Shown here in pieces: positions 30,939-41,717 of a DNA stretch of 41,717 bases. Position 1 is the first letter of the stretch, and the number at the start of each line of letters is the position of its first letter. The stretch comes from Dimorphilus gyrociliatus (lineage: Eukaryota; Annelida; Polychaeta; Dinophilidae), in the NCBI GenBank assembly GCA_904063045.1, contig CAJFCJ010000063.1, positions 82,378 through 124,094 on the forward strand, in the 5' to 3' direction. Under the pieces are notes generated by a model. That model was not told the DNA's origin, ran no database searches, and worked only from the letters and a program-made list of their open reading frames with translations. The position numbers and the translations under genes were made by a program.

Positions 30939-31945
30939 ATGTGCGATAAATTAAGGAAAGATATTCAAGTTGCCTTGAACAATATAATATCATCTCCCAT
31001 TGTGAAAGAAAGATTTTTAGCAAAATTACCATATCAATATGTAAAGGATATTGCAATTTCAGTAAGTTTTCCCTTTTTCGAATAAACTTCTCTTTGAATT
31101 TATATCCCCTTTGTAAATTATAGATTTTAGAAACAACTCACCTTAACAACATCTTTTCAAAAGAAGATTTGAAATTTAAAATTGATGTAAATAATCACAT
31201 TTTTTTAGAAGGGGAAGGGGAAGAAGGTGCAGAAGATATTTATGATTTTCTTCACCTTATCTTTCATCTTCCCTCTAAGCCAAAACTAATTGAAATATTG
31301 AAAAATTTCTGTAGACTTTTGATGAAAAAATTGAATTTTTAGAAAAGATAATCAATGCAGTTGGTCAGTTTTTCTTTTTCTTCAATTATTTAAATATTTT
31401 TAAAGAATAACACAGAAAATTTTCATTTTTTAAAAATAATAAGGTAAAGAATTTCAAGAATCAGATTTTGTTCATGCAAAAGACATTATTTCCGGAATAA
31501 ATACTGAAAGAACTCTAAGGTTTTTGCAAATGTTAACAAAGATTCAAAGAAAAACAAATACAGAGAGAAAACAATCTTTTGGTAAACAAAATGATGACAA
31601 ATTTAGACTGGTTAACAGATCAATTCTAAAACTCTTTATTGCAGATGAAATGAATACAACATCACCTAAAAGAGGTAAAATCGGCGAAACAATAGACAAT
31701 GAGTGTTTAGTACATAAAAACAGGTTACCTATGAAATTATTATTTTCCCAAAGTAGACAGGTTAATACTGAAATATATTTCTACTGCAATAATTTCAACG
31801 GATCTTCACTTAAACACTTTCTCTTTTTATCTCTTAGAATCCTTTATATAGAATGAATAATGACAACGAAACCGTACAAATGAATACAATAGAACTGGAA
31901 AATGTAGGCTTTATTAATGATTATTTCTTTTGCTTAATCACTCAA
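30939..31945 (+). CDS. IFT54/TRAF3IP1-like CH-domain exons, likely 5' part of the giant ROCO gene
   Basis: Exons 30939-31061, 31124-31186, 31315-31363, 31444-31760 and 31838-31945 join in phase (220 codons). Residues about 5-115 match the N-terminal CH-like domain of TRAF3IP1/IFT54: ERFLAKLPYQYVKDIAIS, LNNIFSKEDLKFKID, DEKIEFLEKIINAVG, KDIISGINTERTLRFLQML. In IFT54 this domain binds tubulin and joins the IFT-B complex of cilia. The coiled-coil C-terminus of IFT54 is absent. A GTAAAA donor at 31946 joins in phase to the exon at 32035, which itself has no start codon, so I favour one gene. Without that splice the frame stops at 31997-31999 and would be a short IFT54-like protein. Confidence 0.65.
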
Positions 31946-32034
31946 GTAAAAGGATTAATTAAGGAATTTAATGAAGTAGTATCTTTATTGAAGTTATAGT
32001 TATTACACTTTTAAATTATATTATCATTTGACAG

Positions 32035-35000
32035 TTGCCATGGATACCTTATTCAGTTAAATTGAATAAATGTCAGAGTATTACTGATTGGTCAGTATTC
32101 TGGTTGTATAAATTAGATAATAAAAATCTTGTGGATAGATCAAAGATATTGAGAAAGGTATTGAAAAAATTGATAAAATATTTACATTTTAAATAATACA
32201 AGCAAATTACAAAACACTTTTTTTTCATTTATAGATTTTTTGTTTTGATGATTGTATTTCATTGAGCAACTGGACATTTGAAACTTGTGTAAATTATATG
32301 AAACAAATACAAATTGATAGTAATAGTACTTCAACTCTTTGGAATTTTGAAAAAATGCCACCAGGAGAATGTATATCATTAATTTATCAATTATCACAAA
32401 ATGTTTCTGGCAATTTAGGAGCTGTTAATCTCTATTTAAATCCGTCTGTTAATCCAGTTTATGGAGAAGATAATATGATATTTACAGAAAAAAGTTAGGT
32501 TTCCATTATTTTTTTTATACATAAAAATAATTCTCTCTTTCTCCTCCTTCTTCTTCTTCTTCTTCTTTTGAAATTAGTTACGCTCAACACTGATGAAAAT
32601 CATACAGACTTTTTAAATCATAAGAAAGCGCTTATTATTCATTTCCATAGTTTGTATGAACAAAAAGAAAGATCTTATGAAAGAATTTTCCAAAGAATTG
32701 ACTTTAAGTCATTAATAACAAGACAAAAAATTGATTTTTCTACAAATGTTTTCAACTATTGGAAAATGAATGATTGGACTTTTTACGATTGCTATGAGGT
32801 AAAATTTTATAATTGACCTTGACCTATAATGTAAGTAATTGATGGGATTTATCTTATTACAAAATTTTAGGATTATGTACATCTTGTATCTCCAAAGAGA
32901 GCAATTTTTCTCATACCATTTAATTTAAATTATAATGAAGAGAACCTTTCCAAATATTTTCTAGATGTCATTATTCAACTTTTACAAATGGTAACATTCT
33001 GTATTTTGACACAATTTTTTAAAAAATTTCGTTTTTTTGTTTGTTATAGAATCTCAATCCACAAACTCTACCAGTTATTATTTTTATAGGATTCAATACT
33101 AATATAAATGAAATATCAGCTACATATGCCCTTATTTCTATTATTGAATCTTTTATAAAAGACTTTCAGAATACTATAATTGAAAAGTCAAGGTATAGAT
33201 TGTTAAAGTTATTTTAAGTAGAAAAAAACACCAATTTTTATCTTTATAATAAAAGTGGTCCAAAATTTACAAAGTTAAATTTCAATGAACAAAATAACCT
33301 ACACAATTTAATGGCTGTAAACCAGTTGTTAACAGAACTAAAAGCAAATCTTGAAGATGATAATTCTCGTATTGTTTCTTTCCTAAATATTGATTCTAAA
33401 AATAGTAACGAGGTTAAAGTTAAACACTTTCCTTTTTAGTTTATTAATATATTATTAATGGTTTTCCATTTTTTCCCTTTAATTAGAATTCAGTTGAAAA
33501 ATTATTACTTTTGATGTCAGAAGCATTCGAACAGGTTTCAACTAGCAATCAACAATTTAATGTAAGGGTTTTAATTAGAGTGTTTAAATTGTGATTAAAG
33601 TCTCTACAAAGCTATTTTCACTTCTTTATAGTATACAAATGATGTTATTAATGGATTTATTGAAAGAATTGATAATCTATTAGAGAAAAAACAAGAATTT
33701 TTAAGTATAACTCAACTTACAAAAGAATTAAATATTGAAGGTAATTCTGTAGTAATTAGACAAGAAATCATTTATTATTAAAGTCTCCTCTTCACCTTTG
33801 ATTATCACAGATCTAGTTTGTTTGGAAAAAAAGTATCAAGTAAAGAAAATATACCAATTTCCATATCTTAAAATATTGAAATTATGTCATACATTAGTTA
33901 GTGTGTTTTTTTTTTCAATTTCATATTTTCAATACTTTTTACCTTTTTCATTCAAAAAATCCAGGGACTTTTAATACTTTTTAAGAGTTTTGGTAGTGAA
34001 GAATGGTTTATAGCTAATCCGAAATGGTTTGCTAATTTAGTACAAAATTTACATACCGTATCGGAAGATTGCGATTATCGTGTTGAAGATGACCTATTCT
34101 TTCTTCACAAGTCGACAAAAGTTTGCCTAAAAGCTAAATGGTATTTTTCAACAATTCCATCAAAATCAGTAAGTTTTTAAGTACTAAACTCTTGCAACGT
34201 TTTCTTTTTATAAAATAAAAAATAATCAAAATTCAGGATATTTTTGAAATTATTTTTGGGATTGAATTAGCTCTAACATTGCCATCTACTTCTTTATTAC
34301 TTCCCCTTCAATTATCATACTGCGAAAAGGAAATGACCAAGTTAATGGAGGTAGTAGATTTTTTTTAGGCAAAAGGTGATTTTTTTGTCTAAAAAGTGTG
34401 TAAAATTTGTGTTTAACTCTTAAAAGGATAACAATGATATTGCTCAAGTTTCAATGATCTACACATTTAAAACAAAATTAAGCGAATTGGCTCATTGGAG
34501 AATTATCTATTATATAAATTTACTTTTCTGGAAAAACGAAATAAATACGACTATTAGCGACCTCTATTACAATTGGATAACATTTTACGACGGACCGGCT
34601 GAAGCTTCTATATGTTTCAATGATGATGAATGTAAATCTATAAAGATATGTTGTAGAATTTTAAAAAATGAGAATTCTCCATCAATACTTGCACATTTAT
34701 TAAAGCAAATTGAAACAGCTGTTGAATATTCATTAAAAATTTCATCAGTCTACTTCTCAGTGAGTAAAAAATGTTTACTTTTCTCTATTTTGACAATCTA
34801 ATGGTAATATTTAATTTTCAATACTAGAAAATTCTATTTACTCCATGGGGTAATGTGTTAATTGAACCAGAATCTAATGATACTTACTCAACTGAATATT
34901 TGAAAAATAATTTAAATTTTTGTAAGTTAAATTTAAATTTTCAAATTAAATTTAATTTTATTTCTCTTTTTTTTTTAAATAGTCAATAATTTCAATGTAT

Positions 35001-35879
35001 ATTTTGAACATGAATTACATAATATCTATGAAATTGGCTGTGTTAATAAGTGTAATTTAAGAAGGCAACACTTTTTATGGAAAATGCATAAACAATTATA
35101 TCCAACTTTTAAAAATGAAATATTGTTTGAAGAGGAAGGAGATATTGTTTGTAATTTAGATGAAATTTTACAAACTTCCACTCTGTGTAGTAATATGAAT
35201 CCAGTCAATTTCTATTCAATTACATTAAGAAATTGTTCAAATTTAAAATTTGAATTAGCGTAAGTCAATTAGAGATTATTTTAAAAAGTTATTTGAAAAT
35301 ATATTCATTTATTTAAAAATTTCTAGTAAGGACAACTATTCTATAGTTTTCAATTCTGATGAGAAGAGAATTTATAAGAGTACTTCTAATGGTATTGAAA
35401 AATTATTTGATTTTGACGTTCAACAATTTTCTGCTCTAACAATAAAATTTATGCCCAGCTATGATCAACGAGGCTCTTACAAAACGGCTTATAAAGTCTA
35501 TTTTCTATTTATAGAAACATATTTAAATTTCAAATGTCTTACAATTATTTCTTTGCTAGGCTTTGAATACAAAGCTTAAACTTTATATGGACAATATCTT
35601 CATTGGAAATTTGTCAGAACCGGAATTAGAATTTACACTAAAGTTTCATAATGCGGATAAAAATTTAATAATTGATTTTACATATGCACCTGTAAGTTAT
35701 TCATTTGTGATTTTAACCTTTTATCTTCCTTTCTCTCTCTTCCTAACAGAGACAAGAAATGAAACATTCACGAAATGCGTTAGAAGTAGGTCAAAAATTA
35801 ATAAATAATGGACATATTTCAACTGTTGGTATGTTTAAAATGAGTATTTAAATAAAAGTGTTAGTTTGAATTAAAAAAT

Positions 35880-35919
<40 letters not shown>

Positions 35920-38900
35920 ACTGTCTTCCTAATAGAAAGTATCTCAGAAAAGAGAAAATTAATAGTAATATCAAGAAAAAGAATATTTCTACCAGTTTCT
36001 GAAAATTTTAAATCAATTGAATATTGTCAAGTTAGTTGGGAGAATTTAACAGAATTTCAACAATTTTTTAAAATATATTCAATTCAAGAAATGGAGATAC
36101 TTGGTTTGAAAAATTACTTAATTAATTAATTAATTTTTCTATCATAAAAAATTATTATCTTATAGAAAACTTCAAGGATTATTTAAATCTTTACGATTTT
36201 CAACCAGTTCCTGATATTTGGTTTGGGAAAATAATGAGTGCAAAGTCATCAGCAGATATTCTATCAACTTTAGCTGTTGATAGTGCAGTATGTTTCAAAA
36301 ATAGTGTTACATCATCTGGTAGAGATACATTTTCAATTTTTATCATTGACAAACTACTTTTAACCTTTAATTGCATTTTTTAAACAATACCAGGTTACAT
36401 TTTTCAAGAAATCTCAAAGATGACACGAGTAATTGGAAAAACTAGATTCAAAGTTTCTAACACGCTAGTAGGGATAATTTTCCCCCAAGAGCTAAGAAAT
36501 GATTCATTTATCTATTTAAATGAATTTGTTGATTATGATAAGATGACAGCCTATATTATCTGTTCTATGCCTTCAGGCCAAATGTTAACTGCTGAAAACC
36601 CTAGTCACATATTGAAAAAATCGGCTAAAACAATTTCAAAAGTGCATTGCCAAGAACATCTTGAACTATATACATTATACATTTTGACTAGATGGTTAAA
36701 TATTAATGATAAGAATGTAATAATCTCATTTAAGGACACGGCAAAAATAGCTTTTTCACTTTATTCTCTGTTTTTCTTTTTGTAGTTTGTCACTAATATT
36801 GAATCAAGTCAACTCGAATTCTATTTTTCATTCTTGATGAATAAATATTCAAATGATCGAATTATTGAATATTTTTCAAACTATGAAACAAGCAAATCAG
36901 TTGTTGAGCAAGTATGATAAAATTTTCCATTCTCTTATCCTTTTTGTATTCAATTATAATAATAAATGATTCCATTTTTTCAGGTTTTAAAAGAATCTTT
37001 TCAAGTTGATAATTTATTAGGAACACTGGATAATTTAAAAACAACATTTACGTGTTATCTTCATGAAAATGCATTGCCAACAACAAAAAATGAAAGACAG
37101 AAATATTTGCAATTACTAGACAATGATAAGATCCAAAATGTAAAAAGAGATTTCCTGAAAGAGAATAATTGCCATTGGTAAATAGTTTTCAATTACTTTA
37201 GTGATTAAAGTCTCTTCCTATTCTATTATATTTTACAGTTTTAAATATTTAACAAAATGGCGTATTATCAATAATAACATAAGAACGGAAGAGGAAGATG
37301 GTGAAGATGATGGAGGACTATTTGAAAATGTTGAAAAAATGCACAGATTAAAGGATATTTACTTGTTAAAGTGTAATATTCAAACAGCTTTAAAACATGT
37401 TGATAGGATTGCATATTCTATTGAAAATTTTCAAATTATCAAGAGTCCTATCAAGACTATCCACCCTTCAATTGGAAAATGTTCATTAATAACTACTTTA
37501 CGCTTTGAAAATCTTCTACTATCAGACCTACCAATGGAATTGTCCAATCTAACTCTTTTAAAATTTTTATATCTTACGGGAAATTTATTTGAAAATGTTC
37601 CAAAAGTGATCAGTCAACTTTCAAATTTAACACAATTAAATCTAGATGCAATCAATTTCACACCATTTCATTCAAAGATACTAGAAACTGATATAGTATC
37701 GCTTGAAGAGTGGAAATATACCTACAACGAAAATTATTCTCAGTTGAGTAGTGTTGGATTTGATGAAGGAAGTATGATGAAACTCTTCAAGGAAATCGCA
37801 AGTGATGATAGTTTAAAAAGTAGAGATGAAATTCAAGAATTTCATGCAGTTCTTTATAAAAAACTACCTAGAATTACTTCTTGGAATGTTTTGGAAAATC
37901 TACATAAACAATCATTCAAAATACTTGTTATATTAAATTTAAAATATACCAGTTTTCAAACTTTGGATGATAGTATTGAATATTTGGAGAATTTACATAT
38001 TTTAGACATATCCTTTAATTTACTATTAGAAGAGATTAGCCCAAAAATCGCTTATCTTCCACTACAGACACTATATTTAGAAAATTGTCCATCATTGAGA
38101 ACACCTCCAAAGGTAATAGCAGTCAAAAGTCTAAAACATATACAAAACTATATGAGAGCTTTAGACAAGGGTTATGTATCTTGTAAAAGAACAAAATTAA
38201 TGCTTGTCGGTCTTGGAGGAGGTGGAAAAACAAGTTTAATGACTTCACTAACAGAAAATAATCAGGAAGAAAGTGAACAATTGGTAAAAAGTACTAAAGT
38301 TACAGATGGAATTTGTATTAGAAAATGGCTTGTTCAATCTATTGAATATTCAATATGGGATTTTGCAGGACAAACTGTCTATTATAATACTCATCAGTTC
38401 TTTTTATCAAATAGAGCCGTATATTTTTTGGTATGGAATGTTAGATCTGGAGAGGAGCATGCTGGTTTAAAATTCTGGTTGAATTCTATAAAATGTCATG
38501 CTCCTAAAGCACCTGTATTCATTGTAGGAACTCACATTGATCAGGTATTTTTCATACAGCTGCAATTAGGTCTAACTTTTTTTAACAATGAAATTACAAT
38601 GACGTTAGGTTGAAAAATCTGAATTACCAACCATCAAATATCAAGAAAAATATCCACAAATTAAAGGATTTTATAATGTCTCTTCACTAACCAAAAAAGT
38701 TTGTTTGTTCACATTTTTAAATGATAACTTTTTAAGAAACTTAAATTTTACAAAAATAAGGGTCTTAACGAATTAGTTGATGGTTTAATTAACATAACTA
38801 TTAACGAAAAATATATGAATGAGAAAATACCAAACTTTTGGTTAGATTTTGAAGAAAAATTATACAAGTATGCAAAAAAGAAATTCAAGTATTGAAATAT

Positions 38901-41717
38901 ATAAGAATATTAACTTTACCTTGAACAGAGTTAGCAAAACTTTAAATATAATCTCTATAGAGGAAGCCATCGGATTTGCTGAAGAAACTGGTATAATTGA
39001 TAAGGCTGAGGTTGATATTAAAATATTATTACATAACTCAATGATTCACTCTCTCTTCTAGTTTTATCAAGCAGTTGAATTTCTTCACGAATTAGGATCT
39101 ATTCAATACTTTCAAAATGAATACTTAAGGAAACAAATCATTATAAATCCTCAATGGATTGTTGATGTAATGGCTTGCGTTGTTTCCGTTCAAGAGAATT
39201 CAATAAAAGTTTGTATATAGGCCTAATTAGGAGGTATTTTTCATGCCGATATTCTTTTATTTTTAATCTAGAATGGAAAATTATTGCATGATGATTTGAA
39301 CAAAATTTGGCCCAGTGAGTCATACTCTAATCTTCACAAATGGCTTCTACGTTTAACTGAAGAGTTTGACTTAACATTTTCGTTGAAGAATGAAAGAGCA
39401 AGTTTAGTTCCCTGTCTTCTTCCTGATATTGAACCAGAGGTAAATGCATAGAATGTTTTAAAAATGATGTCTTTGAAGGTGACTTCAATGTTATAGAATG
39501 CTTGGGAAAAAGAATCTTTAAAGGAAGGGGAAAGTGAAACCAAAATGGTATATAAGTTTGACTACTTGCCTTTTGGATTATTTAACAGAGTCCAAGTTAG
39601 ATTATTTGAGTATGGTGATGAGTTTCTGATATGGAAAACTGGCTCTTATCTCACGAAAAATGGCCATAGAGGTATTTTAAAGAGAAAAAGGTATATAATC
39701 ATTTTTCTCACATGAATCAACAAGTTTATCTTTTACTTTTGTTAGCTCTTCAAAAATTCTTATCAAAGTTAGAGGATTTAAACCCGAAAATGTCCTCTTT
39801 CTCGTCCATGAAGTACTTGAAACACTAATTGCTGAATCTTTTCAAGGAGTTGAATTCAATTTTATGACGCCTTGTCCTGAATGTATTTATCATAAAATAC
39901 AACATCCTAGTATGGTTGAATCCTGGAGAATAAGAAAAGCTATGCAATTAAAAATTCCTTTTCTACAATGTACTCATAATTTTCATACTGTGTCTATAAC
40001 ACAACTTCAAAGTGAGTTTTGAGTTGTTTCAACATGCTAACTCTTGACAAAAAACTCTTCACTATAGATATGTTACCTCCTGAGAGCAGTGAGGAATTAG
40101 ATATGCATCTGCAAAATGCTGTTAGAGAATTAAAGAAAATTCAATTAAGGCCTATAAAAGATGTTTTAATGTTATATTGTTTGGCCGATGTTCCTTCAAA
40201 TGAGTCGGAAAGTTGTAATCATATCTCCGCATTGAGAATAAAAAATGAATTGGAAAAAGCTGGCTTTTATGTGTAAAATTCAAAAAAAAAAAAAGAAAAA
40301 TTTTTGATATTTTAAATTAAAAAAAATTACTTTTTCATTATCAGGAAAATGTTTAATGATTCTTGTGAAAATTACGTTGAAGAGGCGATATCTTCACTAA
40401 AATCTACACAAGTAGTACTCACACTGATGACAGATGATTTCATTAAGAATTCAACTTGTAGAAATTTATTCATTTATACAAAAAAGAATTTAGCTAAACA
40501 GAATCAGTTAATATTAATTAAAGAGAGCGATAAATGGAAAAAACATACAGATATTGGTATGCTGTGCTCAGATGATGTAAATATTTTCATTTAAATATCA
40601 ATTGCCTTTTACTTATATTTAAAAACTAATGATTTATCCATTTTCTCTCTCTTCTTCCTTCCTTCTCCTAACTTTTTTAGATATACATAAACATGCAAAA
40701 TGTTGAGAAATTTAGCGCAAAGATGAACGATTTGAAAAATTCGTTAAGTGTCAATTCAAAACCAACAAAATGGCCGCCGTGTTTTATAAGTTATTGTTGG
40801 AGTAATTCTCAAATGGCAATAAATAAAGGGACTAAAATGAATAAAAAAGCACTTGGTAAAACTGATCCAAGGTTATTAAAGGATAAACTTGAAGAAGCTG
40901 GAATTAATTGTTGGATGGATATTGAACAAGTAAATAGAGGTGGTTTATTTCAAGATATTGCTGAAGGCTTAAAAAAGGCTAAAATTGTTGTAGCTTGTGT
41001 ATCAGATGAGTACATTTTATCTAAAAATTGCCAAATGGAATTTCGTTTTGCATCTCTAACATTAAGATTACCAATTATTCTTGCAATTGTTGGAACTGGT
41101 AAAAATTGGATTCAATCCGAAATTGGTATGATATCTTTATCATATCCAAGAGTTAATCTTCAAGAAATGGATACCAACATTGTAGAAGTTGTTAATCTTG
41201 TCAAGGAAAAGATTGGTACAGAAGAATTAGATGAAAATGTCAGAATTGAAAAGGAGATTCATCATGAAGAATTTACAGAATTATTAGAATTAGCTGAAAG
41301 AAAATTACTAAGGCAATTGGCAACTTTACAAAATCTATCAAGAGGATTCAATTTTCCTCATATTCCAATATTAGATTATTCAACAAATTCAACTGAAAAT
41401 ACTACAAATCGATATCGTTTTGTCTTCCTTTGTGAGTGCGATCAGGTAAACAATTTTCAAACTCAATTAAAAATCAACAATTTTTTTAATTTTTTATTAT
41501 CATAGGGTTGGCATTTACCTGACAATCATCAAAGTATTCAATGGAATGTTCCATTTGAAAGTAGAGAAGCTGAAAAATATATGACAGAATGGTCTGGTTA
41601 TTTAGTTAGAATTTACGCTATTCTCCAACACAGTTCAATTCCATTGTTAGTGTTTAAAAATAAAGAAAGAAGTGATTTTATTGAGCAGATGCAATCAAAA
41701 TTAATCAGAAAAAATAA
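32035..41717 (+). CDS. Giant LRR-ROCO-TIR protein, 34 exons, 3' end outside window
   Basis: Exons: 32035-32157, 32235-32493, 32578-32798, 32871-32990, 33050-33192, 33256-33412, 33487-33561, 33632-33740, 33811-33896, 33965-34168, 34237-34350, 34427-34759, 34828-34921, 34983-35259, 35327-35495, 35560-35691, 35750-35828, 35936-36103, 36166-36318, 36394-36716, 36786-36911, 36984-37177, 37239-38544, 38609-38698, 38761-38867, 38929-39010, 39062-39208, 39272-39439, 39497-39690, 39746-40011, 40068-40272, 40345-40576, 40681-41445, 41506 onward. Every junction keeps phase with no stop: 7,433 coding bases, about 2,477 codons. Introns are about 50-120 bp, all GT-AG. Order: pseudo-Roc, COR, linker, LRRs, Roc GTPase, COR, degenerate TIR, TIR. 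ROCO proteins are GTPase-regulated scaffolds or kinases; TIR domains signal in immunity or cleave NAD. A cytosolic sensor is likely. No kinase domain was seen. Exon joins are my reading, not transcript data. Confidence 0.8.
32548..32568. repeat. (TTC)n microsatellite
   Basis: A short TTC/CTT tract forming the polypyrimidine stretch before the acceptor at 32577. Confidence 0.8.
32578..33192 (+). other. Roc-like pseudo-GTPase domain (module 1)
   Basis: It aligns by eye with the canonical Roc downstream: KALIIHFHSLYEQ in place of the P-loop strand, WKMNDWTFYDCYED for the switch II region, HLVSPKRAIFLIPFNL for HQFFLSNRAVYFLVWNV, and LPVIIFIGFNTN for PVFIVGTHID. The GxxxxGKT P-loop, DxxG and THxD nucleotide-binding motifs are all lost, so it should not bind GTP in the usual way. 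The fold is inferred. Confidence 0.55.
33632..34350 (+). other. COR-like domain (module 1)
   Basis: It carries LKLCHTLGLLILFKSFGSEE and FIANPKWFANLVQNL, the COR pattern (L-LG-ilhF, then nP-W). It matches FLHELGSIQYFQNE and IINPQWIVDVMACV of the second COR at 39062-39208. It ends with LLLPLQLS, where COR usually has FPSLLP. This second match beside the pseudo-Roc supports a duplicated ROCO module. Confidence 0.6.
34427..37177 (+). other. Linker region of unknown fold
   Basis: Eleven in-phase exons between the first COR and the LRRs, about 640 residues. The start probably includes COR-B-like sequence (HWRIIYYINLLFW). The rest (SDEKRIYKST, PLENVD-like strands, HLELYTLYILTRWLN) matches nothing I recognise. 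It is hydrophobic/polar and mixed alpha-beta. A (CT)15 tract lies in the intron at 35829-35935. Confidence 0.5.
35885..35914. repeat. (CT)15 microsatellite
   Basis: An uninterrupted CT tract in the intron 35829-35935, upstream of the acceptor. Length changes could affect splicing. Confidence 0.9.
37240..38160 (+). other. Leucine-rich repeats
   Basis: Within one 1,306-bp exon: LITTLRFENLLLSDLP, LTLLKFLYLTGNLFENVP, LSNLTQLNLDAINF, then an insert of about 75 residues, then ILVILNLKYTSFQTL, LHILDISFNLLLEEI, LQTLYLENCPSLRTPP. Spacing is 22-24 residues. The position directly before Roc is standard for LRRK and MFHAS1-type ROCO proteins. Confidence 0.8.
38190..38698 (+). other. Canonical Roc GTPase domain
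   Basis: The P-loop GLGGGGKTSL lies at about 38209-38240, DFAGQ (switch II) at 38359-38373 and THID (guanine specificity) at 38530-38541, split from the rest by an intron at 38545. All nucleotide-binding motifs are intact, so GTP binding is expected. Confidence 0.85.
38761..40011 (+). other. COR domain (module 2)
   Basis: It carries FLHELGSIQYF, IINPQWIVDVM, WLLRLTEEFDLTF, SLVPCLLPD and FDYLPFGLFNRVQVRL, the ordered COR-A/COR-B motifs of ROCO proteins (helical half, FPSLLP, then FLP-GLF-R). It is complete and in phase over six exons. Confidence 0.8.
40100..40576 (+). other. Degenerate TIR domain
   Basis: It reads DVLMLYCLAD, LRIKNELEKAGFYV, VEEAISSLKSTQVVLTLMTD, DFIKNSTCRNLFIYT. Strand/helix order and the S-x-x-C step match TIR, but the BB-loop is short and the conserved Glu after Cys is replaced by Leu (CRNLF versus CQMEF in the next domain). 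It is likely a binding-only TIR. Confidence 0.6.
40770..41190 (+). other. Canonical TIR domain
   Basis: It reads CFISYCWSNSQ, LKDKLEEAGINCWMDIEQ, RGGLFQDIAEGLKKAKIVVA, CVSDEYILSKNCQMEFRFA. It contains the FISY strand, BB-loop and S-x-x-Y-x-x-S-x-x-C-x-x-E motif. The Glu (in QMEF) sits where NAD-cleaving TIRs have their catalytic Glu. Hydrolase activity is possible but not shown by sequence alone. Confidence 0.85.

Noticed and set aside
31187-31314. Possible extra coding sequence (acidic EGEGEEGAED stretch)
   Set aside because: Removing it as an intron gives a perfect CH-domain join in phase; keeping it leads to a stop at 31340.
34971-35208. Minus-strand frame in the giant gene
   Set aside because: It is antisense to an in-phase exon and has no recognisable motif.
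1-41717. CRISPR arrays, tRNA or rRNA genes, bacterial operons
   Set aside because: The only spaced repeats are transposon end arrays; no tRNA-like or rRNA sequence was seen; introns and domains exclude a prokaryote.

Overview
The window is eukaryotic and almost certainly animal DNA. It is AT-rich, its genes are broken up by short GT-AG introns (mostly 50-100 bp), and its protein domains are metazoan: class A GPCRs, CUB, B-box, RING, ROCO-LRR-TIR and an IFT54/TRAF3IP1-like CH fold. I cannot name the species. Compact introns, many mobile elements and an LRR/RING/TIR repertoire suggest a small marine invertebrate, but that is inference.

Layout. 1-5406: a decayed MULE transposon end, an LTR-like retroelement piece, an LRR relic and a rhodopsin-like GPCR with one frameshift. 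5407-7900: a nearly intact MULE (family A, copy 1). 7901-11115: a CUB-domain gene, a MULE relic, and an RXFP/LGR-like GPCR exon followed by a kinase-like exon. 11116-13639: a second MULE family (B). 13640-15400: MITE, LTR-like and TRIM-like relics. 16006-17045: a three-exon gene with a lectin-like end. 17928-21023: a RING-LRR pseudogene cut by small elements. 21660-24464: a RING relic, MITEs and a Tc1/mariner element with nested insertions. 25358-26204: a GNAT acetyltransferase. 27041-28076 plus 30686-30752: a secreted CUB / farnesoic-acid-methyltransferase-like / fucolectin-like gene, split by MULE family A copy 2 (28077-30591). 30939-41717: one very long plus-strand gene with short introns, running off the window end.

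The main find is the gene on the right. I followed 34 consecutive exons from 32035 to 41717. All join in phase with no stop or frameshift (about 2,477 codons). Five upstream exons from an ATG at 30939 can join in the same frame. The predicted order is IFT54-like CH domain, Roc-like domain without a P-loop, COR, linker, LRRs, canonical Roc GTPase, COR, degenerate TIR, canonical TIR. This looks like a giant ROCO-TIR signalling or innate-immune protein with a duplicated, partly dead ROCO module. Neighbouring GPCR, LRR and lectin genes carry single-base frameshifts; this gene carries none.

The second find is structural. The two family A MULEs are direct repeats bracketing 7901-28076. The 10 bases just right of copy 1 equal the 10 bases just left of copy 2, while the outer flanks do not match. 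This is the pattern expected if the 20-kb interval was once a circle, or was rearranged or misassembled, through the MULE copies. Several MULE families here also carry arrays of short iterated motifs at their ends, and small MITEs share those end motifs.
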